Positions 1 through 12,069 of a stretch of DNA of 64,000 nucleotides are shown piece by piece. The stretch's first letter is position 1. Each line of letters begins with the position of its first letter. Made by a program: the position numbers and the translations under genes. The DNA is taken from contig NC_133648.1 in assembly GCF_009905375.1 (NCBI RefSeq), positions 92,926,905 through 92,990,904 of the forward strand. Reading direction: 5' to 3'. Source of the DNA: Apium graveolens (lineage: Eukaryota > Streptophyta > Magnoliopsida > Apiales > Apiaceae). The notes below the pieces were generated by a model. The model saw nothing but the letters and a program-made list of their open reading frames with translations. It was not told where the DNA came from and ran no database searches.

Positions 1-37
1 GTCCTTGTCTCGAAAAATATCGTGTTTGATTTGGGAA

Positions 38-285
38 TTCGACCTCAATCCTGGTCTTATTTACCTGGATTTCGACCTCAATCCTGGTTTTTTACCCATA
101 ATTTTCGGGTGTCTGTTCAAAAGAATTCGAATAGAATTTATGACCTCAAATTCGACCTCAATCCTGGTCTTATTTACCTGGATTTTGACCTCAATCCTGG
201 TCTTTTTTACCCATAATTTTTGGGTGTCTGTTCGAAAGAATTCGAATAGAATTCACGACCTCAAATTCGACCTCAATCATGGTCT
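38..285. repeat. 113-115-bp tandem repeat in the 3' region of element G
   Basis: The phrase ttcgacctcaatc recurs at 38, 151 and 266, giving periods of 113 and 115 bp (about 2.2 copies). Within each unit it occurs twice about 40-50 bp apart, so the array has a sub-repeat structure. Units end with an 'acccataattttygggtgt' block and 'gaattcgaatagaatt'. Tandem arrays in the 3' UTR are a known trait of Tat-lineage elements. Confidence 0.85.
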
Positions 286-700
286 TTATTGGGCTTCTTC
301 CTAATTCAATTTTGGATTGGGCCTTGTTTGGGCCTTCTCTTTTTCCAAATCCTAATTGGATTTGGGGCTTTAATTTGTTCCTATGCCTCTTTGTGGGCTT
401 TTTATATTTGGGCCCTTTTGTTGATTTTCTTTAGAAAATCCTGGATTTGGGCATTGATATTGGGCTTCTTGGGCCCCTACATTTCCAAATCCTATTTGGA
501 TTTGGGCTTTGATTCTTTGAATTTGGACCTTGACTTGGGCCTTTATATTTCCAAATCCATTAAGAATCAAAGAAATCGTTAAGAATCTTCGAGGATATTC
601 CGGAAGGTTCTGGAATGTGGGCTTTTTCTTATCATGGTGATTAATATAATCGTCCCTTAAGACTTTCAATTTGTGTTTAGCCTCAGCCAGACTTTTCTGA
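286..700. other. Non-coding 3' region of element G with repeated GGGCTT/GGGCC and CCAAATCC palindromes
   Basis: I see no credible gene. The stretch is rich in gggctt, gggcc and tttggg words and holds two near-identical short palindromes, CCAAATCC...GGATTTGG, at about 345-365 and 484-506, with a third half copy near 550. Open frames here follow the low-complexity pattern and match no protein family I know. Confidence 0.5.
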
Positions 701-1020
701 TCATTTTCTAGTGAACGTTCTATTCTTCATGAAACTTATTTTCGTGGATGTCCTAGTCTTCATGAAATTTGTTCTCATGGACTCTTTATCCTTTCCGAAA
801 CTTGTTATCATGGACATTATACTCTTCACAAAACTTATTTCCCTCCGTGAAGGTTCTAGTCGGCCTAATCCTTCCTTTTGGAGGACTAGGCATCACTGAC
901 TCTTGGTCGGCCAGAATCTCACCTCCGTGAGCGTCTTACTCTTCATGAAACTTATTTCCCTCCGTAAGGGTTCTAGTTTTCATGAAACTTATTTCCATGG
1001 AAGTTCTTATCTTCACTAGG
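700..1020. repeat. Degenerate ~30-40-bp tandem repeat (cttcatgaaacttatttcc)
   Basis: Variants of 'cttcatgaaacttatttcc' followed by 'rtggangttcta' recur at roughly 725, 757, 800, 830, 940 and 975. Copies diverge and spacing varies, so this is an old array. It lies in the non-coding 3' part of element G. Between 1021 and 1474 the sequence keeps the same 'tcggcc / aggac / ctagtc' vocabulary but no clear array or gene. Confidence 0.7.
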
Positions 1021-1479
1021 AGCATCCTTTGGCTCTAGTTCATGGTTTTCTTAGAACCTTCTCTTAGGGGCCATCCCTATTAGTTATGGACTTTTGTAGA
1101 CGTTCCTTCGAGGACATCCTAGTCGGCCTAACCCTCCATGTGAGGAGTCAGCTTCAAGGTCTCTTGGTCGGCCATAGAGACCAAGCCCTTGAAGCCCTGG
1201 TCATCCGTAACCTCAATGTCTAGAGCTTCTTAGCCCTTTGGGATCCTATTTTGTAGAAGTTCTTGAACTTCAATATTCTCAATATCAATTCGTGGATTAG
1301 ACTTCTCTCTTTTTATTCGAGGGAGTGCCTTGCCGGATGCGGACCTCATCCAAGGACCCTTAGACGATCAAGATCTTCATGGATGGCTACTCGGCCTCCT
1401 CTGGTCGGTCAAGGGAAACATTGTTGCTTTCTTGGACAACATATCTCGATGGACCTCGAATATAAACTATCACGTTCGT

Positions 1480-4400
1480 TGTAACACCCCCAGATCCGGG
1501 GTCAGGGATCCGGGTCGTCACGGTCTTTCTTTCCACAATATCACTTAACTGAATTAATAATAAATAACCTCATGTTGTGACCCCACACTAACACAACACA
1601 ACCCGTATAGTCTCAGAGATGAAATTGAAATAAGTACAAGTCTTTGAATCCATAATTTAAAAGTTATTACAACCCAAAATGATTACTTGATAAGTTTACA
1701 ATTAATTGCCATTATCTGCCACAAGTTATAATTATACATAATTGATTCCCAAAAGTAGAAGTATGATCTACAGATAGATCTACCTCTGCAGCTATAGCAG
1801 CTATGATCTCAACGAGAAGGCGCGGGGCGCTTCCCACGCTCTTGCGCTGGGTCTGCTTGAGTCTGGCCATCTTTCCTAACTGTTGTTGTGTGATGAAGAA
1901 ATAAAGCAAGAGTGAGCATTACAGCTCGCAAGATAATATATAGTGTAAACAATAATGCAAGTATCTAAATGGATAACTTACTAAATCCTTTATCAAGTGT
2001 AAGATAATTATTTACTGGATATAAGCAAAAACAAGGGATGAAGTACCAAATACTTCACTATACTTATATCATTTATAAAGCTACTTGAACTACCACTGTT
2101 CAAAGTATAATGAGCTTTCAACAGTTCATCACATAGATGAGACTACAAGACAAGATTTGAATAGATTAAATCTTTGAAGTATTATTGAATGAAATGAAGT
2201 TATGATATACTTCATTAAGTCCCGATATATATATCCACATATATATCTCTTTATACATTTCCTGAAAACCTCTGTCATGTAAAGTATGAACAGAGTTTGT
2301 AACATCCAATGAATTTTGGAAAGGAAAAGAATTGTGGCATAAACCCGGTATCTTGCTGATCAGGCAAAGATACCAATAAGTAACCTTTTCTACTAGTAGA
2401 TGGACGAATTCCCCACTGGTCATCACCCTGGTCGCAATGGGACCTTATGCTGGACTGCCACTCAACCACTTACACATTTGATGGACTCCCACTGAGCCAC
2501 TTACACTTTCATGGACGCCCACTGAGCCCATGTTGCTTATGTCGACTCGATAGATGGACTTACTTCCCGAACGTTGGGTAAATAATCAATTCATTTACCA
2601 AAACAGCAACCTTGTTGTGAATATAAAATACACTACAGAGCCGGATCCCTCCGGTTTTGAGCGAGTATTTAAATCCCCTTTAAAAGGAAGATCTTAAATA
2701 TATAAAAAATGAGTTTTGGGATCCGCTCTAACTTTTAAAAATCATTTTAAAGACTCGAAAACACTTTAATAAAATATCTGAATATTATTATTTAAATAAC
2801 ATTCCCATAAAGAATAATCTTTATAAAAATAATTGAAGTAGAAGTTGTAAAACTTATACTTGAAATGAATAGTAAATAACCAAAGATATACTTATACGAA
2901 AGTAATATCTTTATTTGAATAATCAAAAGTAAGTTTGATTATCGACACATTATTCTTTAATAAAATAAAGAATATTATTCAGTAAATAATCGGAGTCATA
3001 GGTCCTCAAATGAATATTCAAATAATATTCATTAAATAATATAAATTGAGTCATAAGTCCTCGAATTAATATTCAAGTAATATTCATTAAATAATATAAA
3101 CTGAGTCATAAGTCCTCGAATGAATATTCAAGTAATATTCATTAAATAATATAAACTGAGTCATAAGTCCTCGAATGAATATTCAAGTAATATTCAATAA
3201 ATAATATAAACTTATTGAATAAACCTTATTCGATTAATAGTTTTGAAACTATATCAATATATATATATAAATATATATATCATATATTCAGGAATATCTA
3301 CTCCCGGTTTTAGAAAAGGGTTCACCTTTGGGTCCCCTATCCTCAGGGTATACGCAACTACTGCTTATCTCTAGCATAGGTATTATGCAACTATAAGCAT
3401 TTGAACCAACAGATATATATATCAAGATTACGAAACAGACATGCATATATACCATATCAGATGCTCCAATATATTGCAAGAATTTGCTAATAACAATCAT
3501 GCATCTATCACAAGATAATGCATATACACATATACATCACAACAACAGTTATACGGGTAGAAAACTTGTCTGAGCGACTGGGGGTTACAAATGGCTTGGG
3601 ACGAGTCTGGTAACCTATAAACAACATATAAGTTGGAATTAAACCAAAGTCACTTATAAATCTATACTTTAACCAATTTAGGCTCTAACGCTCGCTTTGC
3701 GCTTACTGATTCTCTTAAGTCGCTCGAGTACCCTCGGCTCCACCATTTTTAATAAATTAAGCATTACGAGTTTTAAGGCGATTCTTTCGCGAGTGTCTTA
3801 CCAACTGCCTATTACACTTTACATAAATGTTTCATACTCCAATTAGTCCTTTAAGGTCTTTAACCTATGTTTCAAAGTAAGGCGAGGGGTAATGGTTCGT
3901 TCGCGAAACGCCGTTACTTAAAACGGTCTTTCTCCTAAACCGTACATCGGAATCAAACGAACCACATATCAAAACGAAGCTCGTAACATGAACTATCTAA
4001 TCATGGCAATGGTCAAAACCTAGTAGTGAGTTCACGGGTCCTAATGTTAAGAGCAAAAATAGTCTAAAGTAAATCGGACATTACGACGGCTATGTTTACG
4101 CGATTACCAATTTTATTCTACTCCAAACCAACCCACAATCAACCCACAATCACAACCCAATCAAAACTTCATCCATACTTCACCATAACAGCCCCACAAC
4201 TCAACATTATCAATTATACTATTCTCAAACATGAATTTAAACTATACTTAAGTTCATTAATCAATACTCCAAGAATTACAACTCCAAAACATTACAACAC
4301 CAACTATCCTCTACATTCACAACAAACAAGCCTCTCATGAACTATAACAACATAACTAAACCTAATACTCAAGTAAAGTTAGGGTTTGGAGGGGTTATAC

Positions 4401-5352
4401 CTTCCTTGGAGAGTGGAGAATCAAGTAACTAGCTTGGAATCACCCTTAAAAGTCCTTATCCAAGCTTAATCTAAACAAAAACTCAATAAACAAAAATTTT
4501 AGTTCTTGAAAAACACTTTTCACCATCTTCTTCCATGATTTTTAGGAAGATATTGTGAATGATTTAGGAGCTCAAACTTATAGGATAGCTATATCTATGC
4601 ATAAGGAGTCTTGGATAATTACCTTGCTAATTAACAAAGCTTGGAACTAAGATTTTGAATTTCTTGCTTTGAAGAAGAAGAAAAAGTCGAGAGCTTTTTG
4701 GATGAAGAAATGAAATAATTTTGTGTTTTGGTGAAATGATTTGTTGATTTTGATTTGTTTTGTTTTGTTTTCTTACCTTTTACCATGGTAACTTTTGTGT
4801 GGTTCTAATTCAACCAACAACACACTTGCTTTGGTCATGCTTATGTCACCATGTGATGTCACCCTCCCACCTCTGTCCTTTTCTCATTGGTTTGATGACA
4901 TCATCCCTACTAATCTCTTCGATTAGCTTCTAATTACTTGGCTAATGACCGCTGATCTGTTATACTGTTCGCTTAACTTTCGTTTTCTTTTATCGTTTGA
5001 GGGATCATACCCGGGATCTTATTACTTGGGTTCCCTTAACCTTTCTCAATACATTATATTCCTTTTATGATCCTCTCTTACAATCCTTGAATTTAAATCC
5101 TTTTTATCCTGTTACCTTATACTCAATTCTTTCGATATCTGGTGGATTTTCGGGAAAAATCAAAGTGTTCGGATTTGGATTCTAACGATCTTTACATACA
5201 CTTATTTATCATAAAGAGTACTATTACGATCTCAGAATAACAATAAAAGAACCCCTACATAGTGTGGCATGAAAAGTTTTCTTATTCAGCAATATCAGCA
5301 AAAACACTATTCATAAGGGTTACAAAAAGTTCAAAATTTTGGGCTTATTACA
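1480..5352 (-). mobile_element. Solo LTR (3.87 kb) of a chromovirus-like gypsy element, with TTCGT target duplication
   Basis: The unit begins TGTAACACCC and ends TTATTACA, so it has the TG...CA ends of an LTR. TTCGT occurs immediately before (1475-1479) and after (5353-5357), a perfect 5-bp target duplication. There is no PBS, polypurine tract or coding domain, so this is a single LTR left by LTR-LTR recombination. The start resembles the LTR edge of element C (TGTAATACCTCC), where the PBS shows minus orientation, so I assign minus here by analogy. Open frames inside (for example 4092-4340, Thr/Asn/His-rich) look like chance frames. Confidence 0.85.
2993..3212. repeat. 55-bp tandem repeat, four copies, inside the solo LTR
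   Basis: The word gagtcata(a/g)gtcctc recurs at 2993, 3048, 3103 and 3158, an exact 55-bp period. Each copy continues with an AT-rich block built from 'aatattca' and 'attaaataat'. Copies 3 and 4 are nearly identical, which points to fairly recent expansion. Confidence 0.9.
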
Positions 5353-5357
5353 TTCGT

Positions 5358-6330
5358 GTTTTTTATGGGTCCTCATAATTCAAAGGAACCTGCTGGCCTA
5401 ACCCCTCTTATTTTTCCATTGGTTAAGTTTGTTCCAATTAGGTGAACAGCTTCCTGAGCGGGGATGTGCGGGGCTCATGCCTTGTATTTGGTAAACCTAT
5501 TTTTCAGAACTTTCAATACTTCATAAATTAAAGGAGGAGCCTGGCTGGCTTAAGGCATCCCTTGGAGGCCGGTCTTCTGGAGCCCTTTCCGAGGGATCTC
5601 CAGTTGGTCAAAGACTTTCTCTTGAGGCTGATCTGCCTTCTTTGGTAGGCTGGAGTTTGTAATGTAGACTTCAATTGACCATATACATTTCGTGAAGTTA
5701 GCTTTCTAATATCTTTTTCTTATTAGGCCAACGCCTACTTCGCAGGTTCTTTCACTAGGAGTGCAAAATGAAGGAGTGAGCACATGGCCTTGGATGCATT
5801 GATGAAGAAACTTGAGAGAAAGTTTCAGGACTGGGATTCTAGAGCTCTCTTAGCGTTTATCGACAGTCGGAAGACTTATTCAAGATGATGGACACCCATG
5901 ATGAGCTGCGCTCCGTTAATATGTCCATTGGCTCTGTTCATAGCTCTTACCCGGATATGGTAAATTTGCAGGACTTTCCTAGCCTTTGGGTTGTTTCTGA
6001 GGTTGCCATTATTGGCCAATCATCTGATTTTGAACTATAGATTGTCCTTCAGTGTTTAGGCCTTGTATGGCTTTGTTTGCCGTGTGTGGCTTTTATCTAT
6101 TTGCGGTCCTTTATGGACTTGAACACCTTCAGTATGTAACCTAATTGTTCATCATGACTTGATTTCTGATCCTTTATGATCTCCTGCATTTGTAGTTTGA
6201 TTTCATATTCATCTTTTATTTTTGGTACTTTGGCCCTTCGGGAATTTTATTCATTGGATGCTCGTACACTGGTCGACCTTATTCCTCCATTTACTACTAA
6301 GTACCAGGAACATGTCTTTCATGTCCTAAA
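5358..6330 (-). other. Non-coding 3' region of element G, right part
   Basis: This lies between the solo LTR and the end of the G integrase. Short open frames (for example 6176-6403) match nothing I recognise. Its 'ggcctaaccc', 'ggaggccgg' and 'ttggtcaaag' words resemble 1030-1200 on the far side of the solo LTR, consistent with one split 3' UTR. No promoter, RNA gene or array is evident. Confidence 0.5.
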
Positions 6331-7521
6331 CATATTAAACCTTCAGCTTCGAAACGCGCCAGGAAGGGGCACTTTGTCACTGCTTAGGGTTTCCGACTTG
6401 TAGGATCCTCATCCTCATGTTTTCTTGACCTTATACGGCCTTTCCCAGTTTGGGATTAAATTTTCTTTCTCTTCAACTCCTGAAGCCTCAATCTTTCTTA
6501 AGATCAAGCCTCCTTGGTAAAAGAACCTTTCTTTAACCCTTTTATTAAAATAGAGGGAGGCTCTTCGTTGATGGTCTGTATTGCGGGCGTTGGCCTCATC
6601 TCTGACCTCGTCAATGGGATCGAGAGCGAACCTCGTGCCTTCTTCATTGGTTTCCGATTCATAATCTTCGATCCTAGGGGATCCATGTGTGATTTCAAGG
6701 GGAACCACTGCCTCGGCTCTGTATGCCGGCATGAATAAGGTAGCTTCAATTGTCACTTTGCAGGTGGTATGATATGCGCATAGTATAGGCAGCAACTCAT
6801 CCACCCAAGTATTTCTCGAGTGTTTAGCCCTCTTTTTAAGTCCATCCAGGATTATTCGATTTGCCACTTCTGCTTGCCCATTGGCTTGCGGGTGAGCCAC
6901 AGAGGTGAATCGTAATTCAATTTCATTCTCCTCACGATACTTTTTGAATTCCTCATTGTTGAACTGTGTTCCATTATCGGTGACTAGGATGCTGGGAATT
7001 CCATATCGGCACATAATATTTTCCCACAGGGATTGTGCAACCTGCTTAGTTGTGATTTTGGCCAAAGGCTTGGCTTCAATCCACTTAGTAAAATAATCAA
7101 TGGCTACAATCAGGAACTTCCTTTGTGTCATGGCCATGGGGAAAGGCCCAAGTATATCCATTTCCCACATAGCAAAGGGGATGGGTGAGTTGATGGAGGT
7201 CAGCATCTTTGGGGGTTGTCTAGCGACAGGTGCATGCTTCTGACAGCGATCACACTTCTTCACATACTCTTTGGCATTAGCCATCATTTCTGGCCAATAG
7301 AAGCCTAAACGGGTTATCTTGTGAGCTAGTGCTCTGCCCCCCAAGTGTTGCCCACATATACCTTCATATCCTTCTTCAAGAGCCAAGCGTGCCTCATCGG
7401 GCCTGAGACACCTTAAGTAAGGAACCACAAAAGATCTTTTATACAAAATCCCATCTATCAAAGAGTACCTTAGTGCTCGAACAACCAACTTCCGTGCTTC
7501 AGTAGCGTCGTTTGGCAACAA
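6330..7521 (-). pseudogene. Integrase of Tat-type gypsy element G (3' end of pol)
   Basis: DNA integration domain of a Ty3/gypsy polyprotein. The long open stretch covers an N-terminal zinc-binding region (GQHLGGRALAHKI, then CDRCQKH) followed by the rve catalytic core: MDILGPFP (first Asp), VTDNGTQFNN (second Asp) and NGQAEVANR (Glu). The C-terminal GPYKVKK-like segment reaches a stop near 6415, but a related reading (SYKSET...) continues beyond the stop to about 6330, so the tail is broken. About 368 codons are open, close to the usual length of this domain. It is preceded by a second RNase H, as expected for the Tat lineage. Confidence 0.85.
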
Positions 7522-8060
7522 CCAGGTTGAAATTGAGCCTTAATGGGATCTATCCATGACGTCCCCAGGCCTATAGGAGCTACAAGCTTAACATCAATGC
7601 TCCGTGTCTTCAGAACACGGAAGTATACACTTCCTGAACTTTCCTCTATCTCAGATGAAGCAAATTTTGATAAAGCATCTGCTTTAGCATTTTTCTCCCT
7701 TGGAATGTGCTCATCATGGAATTCATCAAATTGGGTCATCACAGCCCTTACTAGGCGGACATACTTAGCCATCGTATCATCCCTTGCCTCAAACTCTCCC
7801 TTTACCTGGGATATGACCAGCTTCGAGTCTCCACAGACCTTTAAATTCTTGACTCTAAGTGTCCCTGCTAGGCCGATGCCAGCTATCAGAGCTTCATATT
7901 CTGCCTCATTGTTTGTGGTTGAGAAGTCTAACTTCATGGCATACTCAATCAAGAACCTATCAGGGCTTTGTAAAACCAAACCTGCTCCACTTGAATTTAT
8001 TTTTGATGCTCTCTCAAAATAGAGGACCCAATATTCCTTCTCCTTATCATCCTTTTCTTT
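7470..8060 (-). pseudogene. Second (archaeal-type) RNase H domain of element G
   Basis: A second RNase H between the RT-linked RNase H and integrase distinguishes Tat/Ogre/Retand elements. Visible motifs are SGAGLVLQSP near the start, NNEAEYEALIAG (acidic Glu), CGDSKLVISQVKG (Asp) and HIPREKNAKADALSKFA at the end. The preceding 30-40 residues are a Lys/Asp/Glu-rich linker (DKEVDKGDKEKDDKEKE). The frame shifts at about 7500 before integrase, so pol is not continuous here. Role in the live family: an extra RNase H module of the polyprotein, exact benefit unsettled. Confidence 0.85.
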
Positions 8061-9340
8061 GTCCCCCTTATCAACTTCCTTGTCTTGAGGTATGGTATCT
8101 TCCTGCCCCCGACTTCTTGGTTGGGTATGGTACATTCCACCACGAAGTCAGCCAATGCCTGGGCTTTTATTTCCGTTCGTGGCTTATACTTAATGTCGAA
8201 TTCTCCCAGCTCTATTGCCCATTTGATCAACCTTCCACTAGTTTGGGACTATGAATGATACTTCTCAGGGGTTGGTTTGTTAGCACCTTAATCCTATGAG
8301 CCTGGAAGTAAGGACGCAACTTTCTTGAGGCCATTACCAAGGCTAAAGCAAACTTCTCAATAGTTGAATAATTCAACTCAGCTCCACGCAGAATTTTGTT
8401 GACATAATATACGGGTTTTTGGATTTTCAGTTCCTCCTTAACCAACACAGCGCTCAAGGCACTTTCTGAAACGGCCAAGTACAAGCATAAAACCTTATTC
8501 AAAGCTGGTTTGGCCAACAACGGGGCCTGGGCAATATATTTCTTCAATTCCGTGAATGCCTTCTGGATTTCCTTACTCCATAAAAAATCCTTAACCTTCT
8601 TTAGGGATCTAAAGAAAGGCAAGCACTTGTCCCCAGATTTGGAGATAAATCGTCCCAACGCAGCAACCCTTCCAGTGAGCTTTTAAACATCTTTGATAGT
8701 TTTTGGTGGTTCCATATCTAGAATTGCCCTTATTTTGTTGGGATTGGCCTCGATTCCTCTCTTGGAGACCATCAATCCCAAAAAAATTCCAGACCCTACT
8801 CCGAAAGCACATTTTGCAAGATTTAACATCATCTTGTGGTATCTCAGGATCTCAAAAGCTTCCCTCAAATAGGTTATATGGTCAGTCTTCACTAGACTCT
8901 TGACTAACATGTCATCAACATAAACTTCCATAGTCTTCCCAATAAGATCCTTGAAAATCTTATTTACCAACCTTTGATAGATGGCTCCTGCATTCTTGAG
9001 ACCAAATGCCACAACAAGATAACAAAAAACACCAAAGTCAGTGATGAATGATACCTTTGGGATGTCGTCCTTGTGCATCTTGATCTGATTGTATCCACTG
9101 AATCCATCCATGAAGTTTAGCATCTCATGTCCAGCAGTGGCATCTATCAAAGTATCTATCCTTGGCAATGGGAATCAATCTTTAGGGCATGCGTCATTCA
9201 GATCAGTAAAGTCCACACACATCCTCCATTTTCCATTGGCCTTCTTCACCATTACAGGGTTTGCTAACCATTCTGGAAATTGTATCTCCTCAATGAAACC
9301 AGCCTCTAAGAGCTTCTCTACTTCTTGTTTTATAGCTTCT
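8000..9340 (-). pseudogene. Reverse transcriptase and RNase H of element G
   Basis: Minus-strand pol core. The finger region (EWLANPVM...GKWRMCVDF, about 9290-9200) is interrupted by stops. The palm follows in an open stretch (9168-8683): NFMDGFSGYNQI, FGLKNAGAIYQRLV and the catalytic box YVDDMLVKS near 8910-8927. After a frame break, 8658-8227 carries the thumb/connection and RNase H start (PVYYVNKILRGAELNY; KLRPYFQAHRI), and 8230-7997 continues with GEFDIKYKPRTEIKAQALADF. Residues match Tat-lineage gypsy pol. At least three frame breaks make it non-functional. Confidence 0.85.
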
Positions 9341-9428
9341 TACCTCTCTGGAACACAACTTCTTTTCTTTTATTTCACTGTCTTTCGATTTGGATCCATG
9401 TTCAGTTTGTGAGTGATTAGTTCCGGGT

Positions 9429-10100
9429 CTATTCCTGGCATATCAGCTGCCGACCATGCAAACACATTGTATTTTCTTGTAAAAACCTCACCAACTTCCC
9501 TCTAAGGGGCTCCTCTAGTGTTGCTTCAACGAAAGTCACTTTCTTAGGATCCTCGGGGTCTAAAGGAATCGGAACCAAGTCTTCTGCTGGCTTCCCCCTT
9601 TTCTCATCATTCTCTCGGATATCCAGATCTTCAATAGGTAGAATCTGCCCCCCGACTCCATCTGCCCTCAGTGAGGCCACATAACAACTTCTAGCCATTT
9701 TTGATCTCCTCTCTCTTCTCCAATCCCATTTCGGGTGGGAAACTTCATAACGAGATGGTAGGAAGAAGGGACTGCCTTAAAGGCATGTATCCCTGTTCTC
9801 CCCATGATAGCATTATAAGTTGAACTAGCCTTTACCACCACAAAGTCCAACATCTGTGTTGCTTGCCTTGGTTCTTAGCCTATGGTTGTTGGCAACTTGA
9901 TTATCCCTTCCACGGGGCATTCTACTCCCGTGAATCCATATATCGGCATATCGGTCGGGGTTAGTTGAGAATCATTATAACCTATCCTTAAAAAGGTGTC
10001 ATGGAGCAAGATATCCATCGAAGCACCATTATCCACGAGGACTCTCTTGACCGGGCTATTTCCTATTATCGGTGTTATGACCAGTGGGTCGTCATGAGGA
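9429..10100 (-). pseudogene. Aspartic protease region of element G
   Basis: The active-site motif appears as VDNGAS (about 10022-10040), the form common in Tat-group proteases, followed by MDILLHDTF and YGFTGVECPVEG. The second half (LDFVVVKASSTYNAIMGRTGIHA) is in another stretch at 9853-9668, and the RT-ward linker (EDPKKVTFVEATLEEP) in a third at 9698-9429. In the live family it cleaves the Gag-Pol polyprotein. Two frame breaks separate the pieces. Confidence 0.75.
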
Positions 10101-12037
10101 AATTTCACACCCTCTAGGTCAGAATCATCAAAAGCCATTGTTACTCCTGTCCTGGTCCTCTTCGAGGCTTCTCCCATAATATGCATAACCTCTCTAGTAT
10201 ATGCTTTCCTGGAGTTCCTGGATAACCCAGCAGCAGTTGGTCCTCCAAAAATCGTGTTTATCACAGGCCCTCGAGGTCGCGGCCCTCCAAAAATCGCATT
10301 TATCACCGGTCTTCTAGGCTGGGGATTCCGCCCCTGATCGTCTTGGTCCCTCCAACGATCTTCAAAGTTCTTTCTTCCATTGTTATTCCTATCGCCTCCT
10401 TCTCCAGTGTTTTTGTTTAATCTTCCTTTTCGAATGAGGAATTCAATTTCATCTTTTAGTTGTCTACACTCATCGGTGTCATGACCAACATCTTTGTGAA
10501 ATCTACAATATTTGCTCTTATCTAGCTTGGAAGGATCTGCCTTCAAGGGTTTAGGCCAACGAATGTCTTGGTCTTTCTCGATTTCCATCAAGATCTGGCT
10601 TCTAGGAGCATTCAGCTTAGCATATTCAGTGAACTTTTGCCCAGGCCCTCCCTTCTTAGGGGTTAAATCAGGGTTTTGCTCAATTTTAGGATACTTGTCC
10701 TTAGCGATATATTCCAGATCAGTTTTCTGCTTCTTGCCTCCAGCAGGCTCGTTGCTTACTACGGTCGTCCTCATGCTCTCCTCCACTTTAATGTACTTCC
10801 CGGCCCTATCTTGGAGCTGCAACATGCTTTCAGGGGGCGCTTGGCCAAGGACATCTTGAAGAAATCGTCCCTAGTTCTCTGTTGTAGTTCTATCATAGTA
10901 CATTATCATCAAGGTCCGGGACTTTTAAAGCCTCCTTTGTGAAACGATTCAGGTAGTCTCTCAAGGATTCCTTTGTTCCCTGCACAATGCTCATAAGAGA
11001 TGCTGAACTTTTCTCATGCACTCTCCCACTGATGAACTGCTAAATAAAAGTCTGGCTTAATTCTCTGAACGACCCAATAGAGTTTGGGGGCAAATGACTA
11101 TACCACCTTTGAGCCCTACCCGACAGGGTTTGAGGAAAGGCCCGACACTTAATAGCATCATTTACGGGCTGCAACAACAGTGCATTAGAGAATGTCCTAA
11201 CATGATTAGCGGGATCTCCCGTGCCATCATAAGCTTTGATAATTGGCATCTTGAACTTCCTTGAGATATGGGCATTCATTATTTCTTCAGTGAAGGGTGG
11301 AGTAGGATCATCATGATCTCCAAAGGGAAGAAGATTGCTTGGATCAGCCCTTGGGACAATAGCCCTTCTCTGTATTGGACCATCCAGGTCTATGATAGGA
11401 GGAGGATTTCTTCCCTAGGAGGTAGTGGGGGTCTGGTGGTCTGGTGCGCCTCCAAGTCGCGCCTCAGCCTTCGAATCTCAGCCTCGTGAGCCATGATCCT
11501 TTCATGCACTTCTTGGGGATTCATCCCTTGGGTGCTTCTAGGATGTTGGCTACCTTCAGCCATCGACTCTTTGCCAGCACGTCTCCTTCTTGGGGCTACT
11601 TCATCATCCGAAGATTCGGAGTCTCTCTCAATATAAGGACCAGAAAATTCCTGATCCTCAAAGTTAGGAGCCAAACCTCATATGTAGGGGGGCGATCGCC
11701 CTCGTGCTTCACTCCGTCCAGCATGTCCACTTCCTCCCACCTCGGGGTAAAGGGGCATCCCATAAGAGGGGTTAGTAGTCACAACAGTTGAATACTCGTA
11801 CCTAATGGGTCGAGAATTCACAAGTGCATATAGTTGTTGAACTTGGGGATTCGTACCTTGAATAGCTGAGGGAATCGTCCCTTATGGCTGAGGTTCAGTT
11901 ACCCCTATCTGGGCTTCTCCTTGGGTGACTGCATAAGTTGAATGAGGAGGTACCTCCACGGTTGACGAAATCACTTGGGTTGTCCTTGATGGTGTTCCTT
12001 CCTCAAGAGCTCTAATTGTTCTCCGTGTTCTCGCCAT
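10100..12037 (-). pseudogene. Gag of element G
   Basis: The likely start is ATG at 12037-12035, 15 bases downstream of the PBS, reading MARTRRTIRALEEG. An early TAA near 11884 and several later breaks disrupt it. Recognisable parts are an Arg/Glu-rich predicted coiled coil (HEAEIRRLRRDLEAHQ, about 11450), the retrotransposon-gag capsid fold (CRAFPQTLSGRAQRWYSHLPP, about 11100-11170) and a late-Gag Cys/His segment (YCRFHKDVGHDTDECRQLKDE, about 10450-10510). Capsid and nucleic-acid-binding roles follow from the family. Confidence 0.8.
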
Positions 12038-12051
12038 GGTTGTTGTGCTTT

Positions 12052-12067
12052 CCCACAGACGGCACCA
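12052..12067 (-). other. Primer-binding site of element G
   Basis: On the minus strand TGGTGCCGTCTGTGGG follows the LTR end (..CATAACA) by two bases. It resembles the TGGCGCCGTCTGTGGG site typical of Tat-lineage elements, with one mismatch. It fixes the LTR boundary at 12070 and the element's direction. Confidence 0.85.
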
Positions 12068-12069
12068 AA

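Noticed and set aside
289..582. 97-codon hydrophobic open frame at the left edge
   Set aside because: Composition follows the repeated gggctt/tttggg words of the non-coding region; not a membrane protein gene.
4092..4340. 82-codon open frame (Thr/Asn/His-rich) in the solo LTR
   Set aside because: Low-complexity translation of ACA/AAC-rich DNA with no family match; lies inside an LTR.
7543..8022. 159-codon plus-strand frame
   Set aside because: Antisense shadow of the second RNase H of element G.
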